Of a DNA stretch of 64,000 nucleotides, positions 45,601 to 56,600 are shown in pieces; the first letter of the stretch is position 1; the number at the start of each line of letters is the position of its first letter. Made by a program: the position numbers and the translations under genes. The notes beneath the pieces were generated by a model. It was not told the origin of the DNA and searched no databases. It worked only from the letters and a program-made list of their open reading frames with translations. Where the stretch lies: assembly GCF_964656455.1 (NCBI RefSeq), contig NC_135712.1, positions 72,917,239-72,981,238 on the forward strand. The letters are read 5' to 3'. This DNA is from Halichoerus grypus (taxonomy: Eukaryota; Chordata; Mammalia; Carnivora; Phocidae).

Positions 45601-46570
45601 AAAGATCCAGGTGGTTTTCATGTGAAGAAGGCAAAAGCGAATGCAAGTTCTATGACTATTAAGTATATCCTATTGGAACCAGAGCATGTCAATTCATTGG
45701 AAGAAAGCAGAGCCAGGATGGAATCTAAAATCTGTGGAAAGTACAGAGACCGACAGCTTGAACGGATCCACGCAGAATATTTTATTAAATTATGAAAGCC
45801 CCCAAACAGAAAAGTTAATTGCATGTTCCAAATGTAATCATTAGATGTTTTCAAACGAGGCATCTCTAGCCTTCCCAAACGGAAATATATGGCCACTTTG
45901 CTGTTATGAATCTAAATTCATCTTAACTCATTTTCCCAGAATCCTTGTGCCCTAATAAAAAGTTGAAATGTGTTCTGCTGTTAACTGATAAGCTTGGGGA
46001 ACACATTTCAACTAAACACCTTTCTTCAACAGCTCACAACTTTGGGGCCCTATGCATAATTCCCTGTTTGGAAAACCCAGATTGACCCAGATGCCCCTTT
46101 TCAGATTGGAGAGGTTTCTAGCTATCCTGCTCTCCCCTGATGAACAACCCATTTCCTCAGCAACCCCTGGCGATCTTGCCTCTGCCTCTCATGGATGAGA
46201 CGTCAGTCTGATAGGTCATCTGTGTTTTGCTTCAGTCTGAATTCTGGGAAGTGTTGCCATTTCCCTTCCTGAACGTTTGCTTTGAAGATAAAGAGAGGAT
46301 GTCCATCTCCCCCAAGAAGCTCGCAGGGCGTTCCTGCCTGTCAGTCTTCCCCCAGCCTTGGGGAATTCCATCAGACAAACATGAACTGGACTAATGACCC
46401 ATCAGGTGACTAGACTCGGATGAGGAGTTGCCCAAGGAAAAGCCCTTTGTAGAATTCTTTTCCCCTTTGATACTCAGGCAGTGATTTTAGGAAGGTGACT
46501 TGCTTTTACTAATACCCACACACCAATTTAAGTAGATTTCAAAACCATATTTAAAAACACTAAGGCACAA
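45601..46570. other. Repeat-free AT-rich sequence with an inverted repeat
   Basis: By eye no interspersed repeat is present. The part 45790-46080 holds 'aaaagttaattgcatgttcc' (homeodomain and octamer-like words) and a perfect inverted repeat listed separately. Candidate conserved noncoding DNA. Confidence 0.4.
45961..46013. repeat. Perfect 15-bp inverted repeat, 23-nt loop
   Basis: The left arm 'agttgaaatgtgttc' (45961-45975) is the exact reverse complement of 'gaacacatttcaact' (45999-46013). Pairing does not continue outside the arms. The origin is unknown: it could be a hairpin RNA, a dimer protein-binding site or a very small transposon scar. Confidence 0.95.
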
Positions 46571-46574
46571 TAAA

Positions 46575-46705
46575 AGACCAGTGGCCTGGCGTCTGGGTTC
46601 TGGGTCTGGCTTTGCCACTGAGAAGCTCTGACCTTGGACAAATTTCTTCGCTTCTCTGGCATTTTGAGTTCATAATTGGAAAGTGGAAGAGTTGAATCAA
46701 AGCCA
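46575..46705 (+). repeat. MIR fragment, plus strand
   Basis: 'ccagtggcctggcgtctggg', 'ctggctttgccactgagaag', 'ctctgaccttggacaaattt' and 'attttgagttcataattgga' follow MIR. Confidence 0.8.
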
Positions 46706-47525
46706 TAGTTACCAACATTTTCAACTATATTTTCAATCTTTTTTATTAGATCCTTATTGCTCTAGGCCCCCATGTTTGAGAGATTTTTGACTTCTAAACA
46801 CACTGAACTTATTAAGCAGGCTTTATTTTATTTCTCCTTTCTATTCATCAAAGCACACACCAGAGGCTCTGATCAACAGGGCTGGTTGATATTATTCTAG
46901 CCAAATAAAACCTCATTGTAAGGACATGTGGTTTTTTATAGGATGTTTGAAATTTTGAAAATAGGTTGCAAATCCCTACTGCAATTCTCATAGACCCCTA
47001 AAAACCCTAAGGATCTCAAATGGAGGGAAAAATATGGAATAAAACATGTTTAGAGAAGCCATCTATGTCCAGGATTCTGAAGCTTAGGCCTGAGAAGATA
47101 GAACCCTGCCGTCCCTACAGTAGAAAAAAAAAGTGTTTCAGATAGACAAACTCTGGCTGTGAAATCCTAGAGCTCTTTCTTTTGTGTTGAAGGAGACCCA
47201 CTACTGTCTCTGGATGACATATATCCATGCTTCCCCTCCATTTGATCTTGCCAGTCACAATATTCACTCAATAGATCTGATCCACCAACTACATCCAAAA
47301 TGGTGACTACCAAGCAGCTCATTTACATTTTTGATGGTTCCATATGCCAATGTCCCTAATACTTGTGATTACTCTCAACTTCAAAACCAGACAATTTGAA
47401 CTTACTTTCTATCTCCACTTTATTTTTTAATACACTGATTGAGTGCCTAAACTATTTTCCAGGCACACAGTGGGTACTTAGCACATGCTTGCTGAATGTA
47501 GGAATAAATTAACCAACTCGCGTAT
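46706..47525. other. Unannotated; possible L2 scrap
   Basis: 'tgattgagtgcctaaactat' and 'ttccaggcacacagtgggta' at 47435-47500 are L2-like. The rest is not recognised. Confidence 0.42.
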
Positions 47526-47529
47526 GACT

Positions 47530-47720
47530 AAAGTCAAACATTTCCACATATTCTGTGTTATTTAACTCTCTCAGCAACCCTGTAAGGTAAGGAGTAGTCT
47601 TCCCCTTTTACAACCAAGGAAACTAAATCTCAGGTGCTGTGACTTCTTTAGGTCATACAGATAGCAGGTAGTGAGATAGAACTTGAACCCAGGTCTTTGG
47701 TCTACACCTTGGAATGGTAC
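47530..47720 (-). repeat. MIR copy, minus strand
   Basis: 'ctctcagcaaccctgtaagg', 'ccccttttacaaccaaggaa', 'tttaggtcatacagatagca', 'gaacttgaacccaggtcttt' give most of a reversed MIR. Confidence 0.85.
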
Positions 47721-48700
47721 CCTACAGGGCAGCCTGTCATGGATTCCTACTGTTCCTCCCTCATTTCTGAATGAGCTGACTGTCTCTTCTCCCTCTCCAC
47801 CACCAGCCCCATCCAGTCCTTAGCTGTCTTATGTCTCACTTAGAGCACTTTCCTTTGCCCTATCTTGCTCCTCCACATGTCATCCTGCCACTTCCTACCC
47901 AAGAATGTGAATGCCTGTCCTTTAACAGTTTCTGCCCTGGAGCAGTTCTCCCCCCAGATCCCCAGCAATATTCTGGTGGGACCACTGAGCATCCCAGCTT
48001 GGAGAGACTTGCAATCTCCCAGACCATGTGCAGACTGTGCGGACAAGCCCTCGGGCTCCAAAAGAGGACATCTCCTGCTCACCATCATCCAAGTGTACAT
48101 CGGCTCTCCTCGCTGGAAGAGGCTCGACCACTTCCCCTTCGGGACCTTACCCAGCTCCCTCTGGTCCTCTCTTCACCTCCATCCTAACACCTCCTTCATC
48201 CTGCAAAGGGCCCACTCTGCCCCTAAAAGTCAGCTTTATCACCAATTAGCTGGGAGATATTAGGCAAGTCACATCCCCAGCTGGGGTTCTCATTAGTTAA
48301 GTGGAAAGATTTAACCTGGTGGCCCTAGCAGCTTAGACACATATCCTTCTGGTGAATGCTCTTCCTTCTTTCCCTTCCCATTCTCAAGGCTACCCAGTCA
48401 TTTGCTGAGCCCTCTGTCAGGTGAGGGGCCAGAGCACTCCTCCTTCCCAAATACCTCTGGAATCACAGCTCCTCAGGGTCTTCCTGAATCAAGTGGCCAT
48501 TCTTAGCCTTTTGACTCTGGCCCAGAGCTTAAATATCTCACCACATTGGAACCACAAACTCCTGGAGAAACACGTGGTGTTAATGAGCACCTGCTGCCCT
48601 AGGCCTGCCTGTGGTTCTCTATCCTTAAAAACAGGACATGGCTTAATCCATCCCTTTATCACTACACCTGAGTCACTCTGCTCAACTTTGGAACCACAAG
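47721..48700. other. Unannotated with a MIR scrap
   Basis: 48230-48330 has MIR-like 'attagctgggagatattagg' and 'caagtcacatccccagctgg' on the plus strand. Frames of 110-132 residues at 47831-48263 overlap in three frames on two strands, without a domain I recognise. Confidence 0.42.
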
Positions 48701-48711
48701 TGACATTACGT

Positions 48712-48840
48712 CCCCCCCCCCCCACTTTTAGAATTGGAAAGGTTCTTTTAGAACAAGTGGTTCGATGTTACCCCTAATACCCATGTCCATCGTACAAATG
48801 AAGAAGTCTAGGCCCCTAAACGGCTGGTAAAAGGTTGTGA
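48712..48840 (-). repeat. C12 run and MIR fragment, minus strand
   Basis: Twelve C at 48712-48723, then 'gaattggaaaggttctttta', 'tcgtacaaatgaagaagtct', 'aggcccctaaacggctggta', a reversed MIR relic. Confidence 0.6.
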
Positions 48841-48858
48841 TCAAGAACATGGAGGACA

Positions 48859-49049
48859 GGGGCACCTGGGTGGCACAGTTGGTTGAGTGGTCAACTCTTG
48901 GTTTCGGCTCAGGTCCTGATCTAAGGGTTGTGAGATCGAGCCCCGTGTCGGCTCAGCACAGAGTCTGCTTGACTCTCTCTCTCTCCCTCTCCCTCTGCCC
49001 CCCACCAAAAATAAATAAATAAATAAATCTTAAAAAAAAAAAAGAAGAG
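48859..49049 (+). mobile_element. Can-SINE, older subfamily
   Basis: 'ggcacctgggtggcacagtt', 'ggtcaactcttggtttcggc', 'gggttgtgagatcgagcccc', CT-rich middle and 'aaataaataaataaataaat' tail. The duplication is 'gaacatggaggaca' at 48845-48858 against 'gaacatgaaggaca' at 49050-49063, one mismatch. Confidence 0.94.
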
Positions 49050-49072
49050 GAACATGAAGGACAATAAATGAT

Positions 49073-49178
49073 GCTTTTAGTATTTGGTGGTGGAGGTGTT
49101 TGAAGCATTCCTTTCTCTCTCATAGGCTTTTAGTATTTGGTGGTGGAGGTGTTTGAAGCATTCCTTTCTCTCTCATAG
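49073..49178 (+). repeat. Exact 53-bp tandem duplication
   Basis: The 53-base unit from 'gcttttagtatttggtggtg' to 'cctttctctctcatag' occurs twice with no mismatch, at 49073-49125 and 49126-49178. Identity implies a recent event or an assembly error. The unit ends in a pyrimidine tract plus TAG, followed by G, resembling a 3' splice site. Confidence 0.97.
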
Positions 49179-49589
49179 GCTAGACTAGCAAAGGACCCAC
49201 TGGGACAATGGCTTCTCCTTATTAATCCTATTATCAATGGCAAGGCCTGTGCTTTCCTACCCTAATAGCTCAATTGCTCACAAACCTAGCATTGGTGAGA
49301 GCACTAGGGCGCCCACCACTGTAGGACTGACTTCCCTGAGATAAGGACCATGGCTATCCTTCTGGAAGAGAAACAGGAAAATCTGTTAGCCAAGTTTCTC
49401 AGCTTAATATAAAGCCCCCCATGGGCATGTGCACCATACACGCAACATACACACATGCGGTTCTGTCCCTTTGATTAAACTACTGTTGTACCCATGACGC
49501 ATTCTTTAATGAAGGGACAAAATATCCCATGGCTGGTGTTCTGGGACAGACCCTTCCCTTCTTACCTGGTTTGCCAGGGTGGTGCCGAG
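49179..49589. other. Unannotated sequence
   Basis: Nothing recognised. Confidence 0.42.
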
Positions 49590-49700
49590 TAAAGTCCAGG
49601 ATCTGGGGTCAGAAGACATGGGAACAGGATCCTGGCTGTAATTTTGACTCACTGTTCGACCTGGGGCTAGTCCTCTGTCTCCTGAGACAGAAAATAGAAA
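49590..49700 (+). repeat. MIR fragment, plus strand
   Basis: 'ggatctggggtcagaagaca', 'tcctggctgtaattttgact', 'cgacctggggctagtcctct', 'gtctcctgagacagaaaata' follow MIR. It lies just before the minisatellite. Confidence 0.72.
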
Positions 49701-49764
49701 TGCCACCAAGTTGTTCACAGCAGTGTTATGGGCATTGGAAGAGTAAAGGCTGTGAAGGCTCCTG

Positions 49765-50290
49765 GTGAACTGGAAAGTGTGGCTCCAATAAGAGTTAGGA
49801 ATACAGGTGCAAACTGTGAAGGGCGGCTCCAGTAGGAGTCAGGAATACAGGTGCAAACTGTGAAGGGCGGCTCCAGTAGGAGTCAGGAATACAGGTACAA
49901 ACTGTGAAGGGCGGCTCCAGTAGGAGTCAGGAATACAGGTACAAACTGTGAAGGGCGGCTCCAGTAGGAGTCAGGAATACAGGTGCAAACTGTGAAGGGC
50001 GGCTCCAGTAGGAGTCAGGAATACAGGTGCAAACTGTGAAGGGCGGCTCCAGTAGGAGTCAGGAATACAGGTACAAACTGTGAAGGGCGGCTCCAGTAGG
50101 AGTCAGGAATACAGGTGCAAACTGTGAAGGGCGGCTCCAGTAGGAGTCAGGAATACAGGTGCAAACTGTGAAGGGCGGCTCCAGTAGGAGTCAGGAATAC
50201 AGGTGCAAACTGTGAAGGGCGGCTCCAGTAGGAGTCAGGAATACAGGTGCAAACTGTGAAGGGCGGCTCCAGTAGGAGTCAGGAATACAG
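49765..50290 (+). repeat. 44-bp minisatellite, 11 near-identical units plus a degenerate one
   Basis: Units start at 49807, 49851, 49895, 49939, 49983, 50027, 50071, 50115, 50159, 50203 and 50247, each with 'aaactgtgaagggcggctcc' then 'agtaggagtcaggaatacag'. The only variation I see is the third base (gtgc or gtac); units 3, 4 and 7 have A. A diverged 42-base unit at 49765-49806 ('gtggctccaataagagttag') looks like the founder edge. The unit length is not a multiple of three and stops occur, so it is not a coding repeat. Confidence 0.98.
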
Positions 50291-51055
50291 GCTGTTACTC
50301 CAGGGATCTTCGGGGAAGCTCGTGTAGGTTGGCCAGGTCACGTGTATGCATGCACACACTGCGGCCTGCTCACCTTTCTCAGAGGTGGCTACGCCCACAT
50401 CGCTTGTCCACTCAGAAAGTCATGACAACTTCCCCGTGCCTCCTGCCCAAATTCTTTCACAAACATCAGTGACCTTTCAAGGATGGACCAGTCTCACCAG
50501 CCATACTGACCCTGTCCTGATTGCCCAACAAAATGACACACCATCGCTTTCCTCCTTGCCTGCCTTCCCCCACCTCGTCCCCCTCCACAATCTCAGCACA
50601 ACAGAAACCCACCCATCCTTCTAGGCATGATGGTCATGCCACCACTTCCCAGGGACGCTTCCTGATTGTTCTCCTACCTTCTCCCAGCAGAAGGGGTTTC
50701 CTCTCCTCTGAATTCACTTCATGTGTCCTTCTCTTACTGGGTCTATTTTCTATATTAAAGCTCATTAGGGGCATGTTCTATCTCCCTTTATCGAAGTGTG
50801 AATTGCTCAAGACCAAGTTCTCTGTCGTGCTGTTCCCCCATCCCCACGCCCACCCCAGCACCTTGCACAATTAATTCCTAGCCCCAGCAAGGGTTTGGTG
50901 CTGAATGAATCAATGAATGGATGCACTCCTACTTCCATCAAAATGGCCTGGGGAATTCATTCTTTTCTCTCTGGGCTTTGGCTTGATAAAGCTGCTTGTG
51001 GAACACGGACAGAAGAGCTAAGGGATGTCAGCAAATGGAGATCACTGGAACATAG
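50291..51055 (+). repeat. Spacer between minisatellite sites, L2/L3-like in part
   Basis: The interval from about 50620 to 50930 has LINE-fossil wording ('gacgcttcctgattgttctc', 'gctgaatgaatcaatgaatg') of L2/L3 type on the plus strand. The first 330 bases are not recognised. Frames at 50346-50874 show no known domain. Confidence 0.45.
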
Positions 51056-51138
51056 GTAGGAGTCAGGAATACAGGTGCAAACTGTGAAGGGCAGCTCCAG
51101 TAGGAGTCAGGAATACAGGTGCAAACTGTGAAGGGCAG
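51056..51138 (+). repeat. Outlying copy of the 44-bp minisatellite (about 1.9 units)
   Basis: The block has a 19-base end of a unit, one full unit and 20 bases of a third, in the same orientation as the main array. Both units read 'gaagggcagctcc'/'gaagggcagt' where the main array has 'gggcgg', a CpG-to-CpA change. Confidence 0.97.
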
Positions 51139-52455
51139 TCAATTGGTAATGTGAAGTCACATCATGCATGGGTTGGCAATTAATAACAACCAATTAACCA
51201 CAAAGTCCGGGACATATTTTTAAAAGGTAGTCAGAGTTATAGCATATGTCTAATAAAAATCATAGCAATCATGAACTGACTTAATGTTTTAATGGTTTTA
51301 CACCTATTCTTCCAGGATATTCAAGCAAATAACCAACCTCGAAGGGGTAATCTGGGAGTGGGAGTGTAGGGTGTTGGAAACACCCTAGGCTGGGTAACAG
51401 ACATTCTAACCCAAGCTCTGCAAACAATTGGGTATGTAGACATGTCAGAAGAATGTCCCTTAGGTCCCCTCTGTCCTCCTGTAAATCACAGTTAGACCAG
51501 GTGGTCCTACGTGACCCTTGGATTAAAGAAGACGTGCAGTTTTCCCACCTGCCTTCCCAATGCCTTTGGCCATTTCCCACGGACTTCTAACAAAAGGCCC
51601 TCTGGGTTTACTTGAACATTAGTCAACTTGACAGTAGCACGTTGTTGGCCCAAACGAGGTTTCCTGATGACAATTGTGGAATAGGAGCCCTGAGAAACAG
51701 AGAGGGCTGCCGGCAACCCACCAGCCGGGGTCTTTCAGCTTGGGATGTTGCGGTCCCCAGATAGCATGGGCGGGGAAATCGAAGGCAGTGGTCCCTGGTT
51801 GGAGCTCCTTGCTTCACTGTTTTGTCTTTTGGAGGCTCAGCTTTCCCACAGAGAAACTGAGGCGACACCTTTAGACCAGGCTCCTGCGACTGTGTATTAG
51901 CCAGGTTGGCTACCAGCACGCCTTGGCTGTCCCCCAGAGCCCGGTGGTGAGCGGCCATCAGCAGGGGGTGGAAGACAAACAGGAATGGCCTCCCGCCCCT
52001 CTACCACCCACTGCCCGGTGCAAACACCGTCCTCCTCCCTCAGCAGCAAGTAATTAGGTGTTCCCAGGGTGGCCTGTAAATTCCGAACTTCTCGCTTTGG
52101 GAGGTAGGAAGGAAAGAGAATTGCTAGTGAATATTTCTCTAGTTTTCTGCCTGTGGCTGAGTGTGTATTGAGAGAGAGCGTGTGTACGCACCCGTCTCCC
52201 ACCCTGTGACTTACACGCCTGAGTGTTTGCACACCAGATGATCCCTGCAGGAAAAGGCAAGTCCCCAGCTGCTGTGGAATTTTAAGCGATCTCCCTGGAA
52301 TGCCCTTATGGGATGTCTGGTTCTAATTGCCCCCGTCAGCCAGCGCTGGCGAGCTGGCAGGAGCAATGAGAGGTGAAATTGAACAGACTCCAGTTCACAT
52401 CAGACCCCCAGCCCTGCCGGAGTCCCCCAAGGGCCAGAAAAGAAAACACATGTGG
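51139..52455. other. Unannotated, with MIR-like piece
   Basis: 51385-51510 is weakly MIR-like ('ggctgggtaacagacattct', 'ctcctgtaaatcacagttag'). The remainder is moderately GC-rich and unrecognised. Minus frames at 51281-52232 have no known domain. Confidence 0.42.
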
Positions 52456-52459
52456 CCAT

Positions 52460-52650
52460 GGCGGTGGGTGTGGTGGAACGAACTCTAGACTGGAAATCGG
52501 AAGGCCCAGATCCCCGGGCCTACGCGCCACGAACGGCCTGCGTGCTTTGGACCCAGCGCCTCCCTTCCCCGGGCCTCCAGGTTCCTCATTTGCTAAATGA
52601 GTGCTGAGGACTGGCCGGTCTCCACGGCCTCTTCCCAGTCTCCGATTCAG
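52460..52650 (+). repeat. MIR copy, plus strand
   Basis: 'tctagactggaaatcggaag', 'gcccagatccccgggcctac', 'cctccaggttcctcatttgc', 'taaatgagtgctgaggactg' follow MIR with many substitutions. Confidence 0.72.
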
Positions 52651-53660
52651 GGACAGAAATGTCAAGCTCTCTTGGAGGAGTTGGGTGGGGCGTTTTCTTT
52701 TGAACTTTAAAACCAGATGCTCTGCGTTTTTAGATCTTTAAGAAGAAGAGGGACAAGGAGAGGATTTCATTCCCACCCACTCTGTGCTAGCCCCAGCCCC
52801 ATTCTTTCCTCTCTCCTTGGCCAGGGAGGGCTAGAGAAGAGAGACCGGACCCCAGGCAGCGAGGAGACCGAGATCCGATGGTTCCTTAGTGCCCCCTATG
52901 GGCCTAGAGGGCAGTCACACTGAATGAAGCTGGAGTTGTCCCCGGAGCCACCTGCAGCCCGGCACCCAAGACTGCTTCTCCTGCGCAGCCTCGGGTTTGA
53001 GACGCCCACGGCTCAAATTGGCCACTAATTTGTGGGGAAGCTCTCTCTCTTCTTAGCCTGCTGGTTTAAAACTCAGACTAAAGCCACTGATACAATGGCC
53101 ACGACAGTCTGGGGGTGAACACTTCTAGGGGACCTGTGGTTTGTGCACAGCACAGCACGGGTCACCAAATAGGAAGAACAGCAGACTTCCGGCTCAACAC
53201 CCTGCTCTTACCCACCCCCACCCCTGCCATCCCTCCCCCCCTACCCACTAACACCGCAGTTGATGCTTGCACATCTCCGGTGACGAGGAGCTCACTACTT
53301 TCTGAGTCAGCAGGAATTAGTTAGGCATTTTTTTTTTGTTGTTAGTAACAGAGTCCAAATCACACATTGGGGGCTTATCGGCTCATCTAAAAGGTGTCTT
53401 TGAGGATAGGCTGCAGTCCTCGAAAGCATCAGGGGCTAGGACTCCTTCTAGACCTTTCCCCAGTCATTTTTAGAGCACGATGTCCTTATGGGCCTCACAA
53501 ACCAAGACGACCACTTAAGTTCTAGCCAGCACCTCTGCACTCCGGAGAGGAAGAGGGGAAGGGCAAGGGTCTGCATGGTTCCTTCCCACGGGGTCAGCCC
53601 CCTTGAAGACCTGCCTAATAACGTTTGCTGGCATCTCATTGGCCACTCCCGCAGCAGCAG
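52651..53660. other. Unannotated, with one unplaced old repeat
   Basis: 53335-53660 looks like an old interspersed repeat ('gggggcttatcggctcatct', 'tggcatctcattggccactc'), but I cannot name the family. 52888-52914 holds two weak CTCF-like words back to back. Confidence 0.4.
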
Positions 53661-56600
53661 TGGCTAAGAATTAGTCTCCTTGCCTCTTCAGGTAAAATTG
53701 GAGTCTGTCACCAAAGAAAGGGAAAAGGGGCTCTGGGTCCACAAGGACTAGACCGCCATACGGCCATGTGGGTTGAGAGAAGCCATGAACGGCTAGGCAG
53801 CTCTGCGTCGCCTCTTACGGACACCAGCTCCCCTCTGGCTGCAGAGGAGACAAGGTGCTCTGTGTGCTGCTCACCCAGCAGGGCTCACCTGATCCAAGAG
53901 AACTCCTCCCCTCCCCACACAGGAGCAGACTCCTGCCAAGTCGGTGGGGAGAGATGGTATCTGCCAGATCACTCTCTCCTGAGGATGATGCCAGGCCAGT
54001 GAAACCTCCAACTTGCTGTGAGCCAGGACTCTCTGGTACTTTCCCTACAGAGAACTATGCCAGCCCACCTGCGAGGACCCAAGCCCAGCTCCAGACACAA
54101 CGCCCACCACCCCCCGCCCCCTACTCTCTACCAGCTCTGTGACCACTGAACAACTCCTTCCCAGCAGGCTCCAGTGGCTTTGTTCTAGTTCCCGATGCTG
54201 GCCTGGGGGGAGGGGGGAGCGGACATCACAAGAGGATGTACCTTCCACTCCAGGAAGAGAGTTCACTGCTTTCTCCCCAGATTTGTTCTGCTGAGAGCCA
54301 ATGCCCCCCATCAGCTCAAGGGCAAACCCTCACAGGTTTAAATGTGGTATTCAGGGTGGTAGACAAAGAATGTGGGGCAAACAAAGACTGGCTGCGCCCT
54401 GCGGCTAACTTCTTCATTAGCTGCTTTCTGCTTTTCTGGTCTCAGATGCTCCTGGTTCTTCAGGTTTGGAGAGGGGGCTGTGCACCATTTGGTGAATGCG
54501 GTCCCTCCCTCCTCAGGAGACCCACAGCCGTTTCCTGACGTTTTATTCTTGGACTACCGGGAGGCCGCTTCCCTGGGAAGGAAGCTGAGGCCCAGAACGG
54601 TGGTCGTTTACACTGGACCCAGGTGCGGAGGTAGCGGGACCCAGGCGGAGGGAGGACTTCTCTTGGGGGGCAGCAGAGCGGACTCCCTTGGAGAACCACT
54701 TTCCAAATCTCCCCCAGGGGAGCTTCACTCTTCACTGTGTGTCTCAATCGCTATTTCTTTCGATTTCAACGGCCGTCTATATCATTCAATCACCACACCA
54801 ACTATTTGTTACCATAAACCTCATTCTCTTTCAAGAGCATTATTTGAATCAGGCTTCAGTTTTCGTCACCCTAGCGAGACGTGGCCTAACAATACCTCTT
54901 CCCCCTCCCTGTCATGTTCATCCATTCACCCCTCTCATGAGACTGAATGCGTTTAACCATATGATTAAAGCAGGATTTCCCTTTAAGATGGAGTTTCCAG
55001 GAATGAACTGTGTTTAAAAGCAGGGACCACCTCTTTGGGAATGTGAGGGAGAGAAATAATCAGCTTCAATTTGCTAAGAACCATTTATCATGAATGCTCT
55101 AAAGCTGTGTCTGTTTTAGATCTTTTCTCCAGTATAACTAAGTTATTGCACATACATCATGGAAGGTTTCTAGACTCCCAGGCTTTGCAGACGGCCCCCA
55201 CCCCCGGAGGCCTGATATTTCCATTTCTTATAATATACTCAGGCAAGGACAGAGTGTCATTCTTAGCACTTGGCTAGTTAGTATTTTTTTAAAAAATATA
55301 TTTTGTTGTGCTGTCTTATGCTAGGTACTTAATACCTTGGAGCACGTAAAATCCTAATAGCAGGTTGAATTATCACTGCTTTGCGGCCACAGAAGCTAAA
55401 AGAAAGGTTTAAAAAAAATGGGCAGGTGCATGTTCTGTCTTCAGTTCAAGGTGGAAGCCGGAAGTGAAGTCCCATGACTGCATCATACTGACAGCATGAG
55501 CCCTTCCTGGCACGTCTTTATATATTAAAATTATTATGGAGGAAAACTCAGCCAAGACTCTCCTCTCTCAGAAACTCGGCTTTAATGCCTCCAAAGCACA
55601 AAATCGGAGTAGCTGGGATAGAGCAGCAGCTTGGTTTGAATAAATAATTTCATTTCCTGGATGATTGTTTTCCTTATAAAGTAGGGTCACATCTCCCAAA
55701 GATTTGTGCCAAGTGTCCTGAATTCCTGGAAAATGTACATGGGAAAAGTGAACAAGAATGCTAGTACAGTAATCTCCTCATATCTACACGGGGATTATTT
55801 GTTTAATAAGCCTTGACTGACGGTTTCATCTGCCTTGTCTTTTAGGTGAGCCCAATAGGGTTCGCGCTTCACCACTGGGGTGACAGAGCAGAAGGGGGTC
55901 AACTTAACTCCCAGTCCCTAAACTGGAAGATATGAATGCTCAGTGAGAAGAAAAAAGAAAAGGTGTGGAATAGTGGACATAGTATACTGACATTTGTATT
56001 TTTAAAAAGGAAAAGAATATCCGAATACACACATACATATTTACTTGTATTAAAGGCATGACAGATATTATCTGGTAACACTGGTTTCTAAGACGGGATA
56101 GAGGTGGTGGGAGGAAGGGGTAAGAGGGAGAAGTTTCACTTTAGGTCTTTTGTCACTTTTGGATTTTAAACCATGAGAACGTATTACCTATTTATAAAAG
56201 AATAAATAACATTTCACTAAAAGCATAATGTGACCTCTTCCAAGTGGCAGAGTCAATGGTTCAGAGGCCTGGAGGTCGGGAAGCAGGACACGGAGGGGAC
56301 TGTCTCAGCCAGGCCAGCTGATAGCCGTGATGTCCCCTGACCCAGAGTGGGTTCCTCCTTGCTACCCTGAGCACTCTGAGGGGCCAAGGTCCGGAAGTCA
56401 AGGCTCTTGTCAGTTCTTCAAGCAAGAAAAGAAGTAGCCACATGGGTTACTAGCTGCCGTGTAATGCTTTCCAAGCAAAGCAATAAGAACGCCCATGTCG
56501 CCATCTGGAAACCTCGCTGTAGAAGGATGCAGACCAACCGGAGGGTGTTCCAGAAGCCAGCCAGGATGGGCTAGGACCCGGATGCATGCGCTGGAAGGGC

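Noticed and set aside
49807..50290. CRISPR-like array
   Set aside because: The repeats are directly adjacent with no unique spacers, and the genome is mammalian. It is a minisatellite.
54372..54956. Longest open frame in the window (194 residues, plus strand)
   Set aside because: No recognisable domain, signal or membrane segment; overlapping frames on the minus strand; it crosses a MIR-like piece; no splice or promoter context. Probably chance.
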